Assembly: GCA_900299065.1 (NCBI GenBank)
Contig: OMIJ01000101.1
Span: 1 to 7,559 of the forward strand
Direction: 5' to 3'
DNA: 7,559 nucleotides
DNA from: Hyphomicrobiales bacterium
Lineage (GTDB): Bacteria; Pseudomonadota; Alphaproteobacteria; Rhizobiales; Beijerinckiaceae
Shown here: positions 6,962 to 7,559 of the stretch, piece after piece
Layout of the letters: each line of letters opens with the position of its first letter
Position numbering within the stretch: the stretch's first letter is position 1
Made by a program: the position numbers and the translations under genes
The notes under the pieces: generated by a model
Told to the model about the DNA's origin: nothing
What the model saw: the letters and a program-made list of their open reading frames with translations, nothing else
The model's database searches: none

Positions 6962-7559
6962 ATGCTTCGTGTTCTCAATCTCGTAAAAAAATATCAGGCC
7001 CAGGTGGGCGAGCCTGTTGGCGGTGTGTTTGATGTCTCCTTTGAGGTGAAGCAGGGCGAATTATTCACCCTTCTTGGCCCTTCCGGTTGCGGTAAAACCA
7101 CAACATTGCGATCAATTGCCGGGCTGGAAACGCCAGATTCAGGACAAATTGCGCTTGATGGTCAGATCATTTTTGATGGTGCTACGGAACAAATGATCCC
7201 CATGTATGATCGCGACATTGGCATGGTGTTCCAGTCCTATGCCATTTGGCCTCATATGAGCGTGTTTGAAAATGCCGCCTATCCTTTGCGAGTCTCTCGA
7301 AAAGTCAGCTATAGCCGCGAAGATCTGAACAAGCGCGTTGACCATGTGCTGAATATGGTTGGTCTGGTTAAATATAAAAACAGATCGGCCACCCAATTAA
7401 GCGGCGGGCAGCAACAAAGACTGGCGCTGGCGCGCGCCCTCGTGCGGCGCTCCGCGTCCGCAGGAGCTCCCATTGAGGTTTGGGCCGTCGATCGCCGCGC
7501 AAACCTCCTCGAAGACCTCCGCGGCATGGACGCCGCTGACGCCCTCGGAGATCCGGAGA
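6962..7559 (+). CDS. ABC-transporter ATP-binding protein, N-terminal part (family sequence ends near 7445)
   Basis: The ATG at 6962 has GAGGA (6950-6954) 7 nt upstream, and the gene begins 16 nt after the permease stop. The frame stays open to the window edge (199 codons), but only about residues 1-162 belong to the family. Visible motifs are Walker A GPSGCGKTT (39-47), the Q-loop FQSYAIWPHMSV with Gln91, and the signature LSGGQQQR (146-153), followed by LALARALVR (154-162). This order and spacing fit the MalK/FbpC/PotA group that energises importers. The expected continuation, a hydrophobic strand ending in LLDEP (Walker B) and then D-loop and switch His, is absent. From codon 163 on the sequence reads RSASAGAPIEVWAVDRR and beyond, which does not resemble an ABC ATPase and has a different base composition. 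The first part is a confident call; the true C-terminus is not in this window. Confidence 0.88.
   Translation, partial: MLRVLNLVKKYQAQVGEPVGGVFDVSFEVKQGELFTLLGPSGCGKTTTLRSIAGLETPDSGQIALDGQIIFDGATEQMIPMYDRDIGMVFQSYAIWPHMSVFENAAYPLRVSRKVSYSREDLNKRVDHVLNMVGLVKYKNRSATQLSGGQQQRLALARALVRRSASAGAPIEVWAVDRRANLLEDLRGMDAADALGDPE
7445..7559. other. Foreign-looking high-GC tail: probable chimeric contig end or recombination junction
   Basis: Hand count gives 74 G+C of 109 bases (68%) in 7451-7559, against 48 of 100 in 7261-7360. The switch falls where the ABC ATPase should begin Walker B. The + frame that continues from the ATPase stays open and reads VWAVDRRANLLED, which loosely recalls the strand/loop near the N-terminus of some high-GC alpha/beta-hydrolase-fold proteins. 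That resemblance is from memory and weak. The - strand is also partly open, so coding direction is uncertain. The break could lie anywhere in about 7425-7452, because the ARALVRR codons are themselves GC-rich and could have served as microhomology. Confidence 0.65.
7475..7507. repeat. 8-bp inverted repeat in the high-GC tail
   Basis: GAGGTTTG (7475-7482) and CAAACCTC (7500-7507) are perfect reverse complements separated by 17 bases that include the palindrome CGATCG. There is no T-run after it, so it is not a recognisable terminator. It lies within the segment suspected of foreign or artefactual origin, and its meaning is unknown. Confidence 0.4.

Noticed and set aside
1..7559. CRISPR array, tRNA/rRNA, transposase or attachment-site repeats
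   Set aside because: No spaced direct repeats, tRNA-like cloverleaf, rRNA segment or transposase motif was seen on either strand; all gaps between genes are 51 nt or shorter.

Overview
The window is a run of seven genes, all on the + strand, with short gaps or small overlaps (51-nt gap, 4-nt overlap, 18-nt gap, 11-nt overlap, 31-nt gap, 16-nt gap). It reads as one operon with both ends cut off. GC content is moderate, about half by hand count in sampled blocks. Protein styles, GTG starts and purine-rich Shine-Dalgarno sites suggest a Gram-negative proteobacterium, most likely an alphaproteobacterium. That placement is an inference from family resemblance, not from a marker gene.

Layout: (1) 3-227, the last 74 codons of an enolase-superfamily (mandelate racemase / muconate cycloisomerase type) enzyme. 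(2) 279-1481, a thiolase-fold protein in which the positions of both classical catalytic cysteines are occupied by glycine. (3) 1478-1933, its usual partner, a small zinc-ribbon/OB-fold (DUF35-type) protein. (4) 1952-4105, a single-chain ADP(NDP)-forming acyl-CoA synthetase. (5) 4095-5195, a secreted ABC-transporter solute-binding protein. (6) 5227-6945, a fused two-domain permease. (7) 6962 to about 7445, the start of the ABC ATPase. Genes 5-7 form an importer of the ferric-iron/2-aminoethylphosphonate/polyamine type, but the binding protein lacks the obvious Tyr-Tyr iron ligand pair.

Working model (inference): the ABC importer brings in an organic acid, the NDP-forming synthetase converts it to a CoA thioester, and the thiolase-like/OB-fold pair performs a carbon-carbon bond reaction (retro-aldol or thiolysis-like) on the acyl-CoA. 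The enolase-superfamily enzyme may act on the free acid or a pathway intermediate. The substrate cannot be read from the sequence.

Two other points stand out. A perfect 7-bp stem-loop lies between the binding-protein stop codon and the permease ribosome-binding site, where differential-expression hairpins occur in ABC operons. The last ~110 bases are different in kind: GC rises to about 68%, and the ATPase reading frame stays open but loses the ABC family sequence exactly where Walker B should begin. This looks like a chimeric contig end or a recombination junction, so nothing after about 7445 should be read as part of the transporter.
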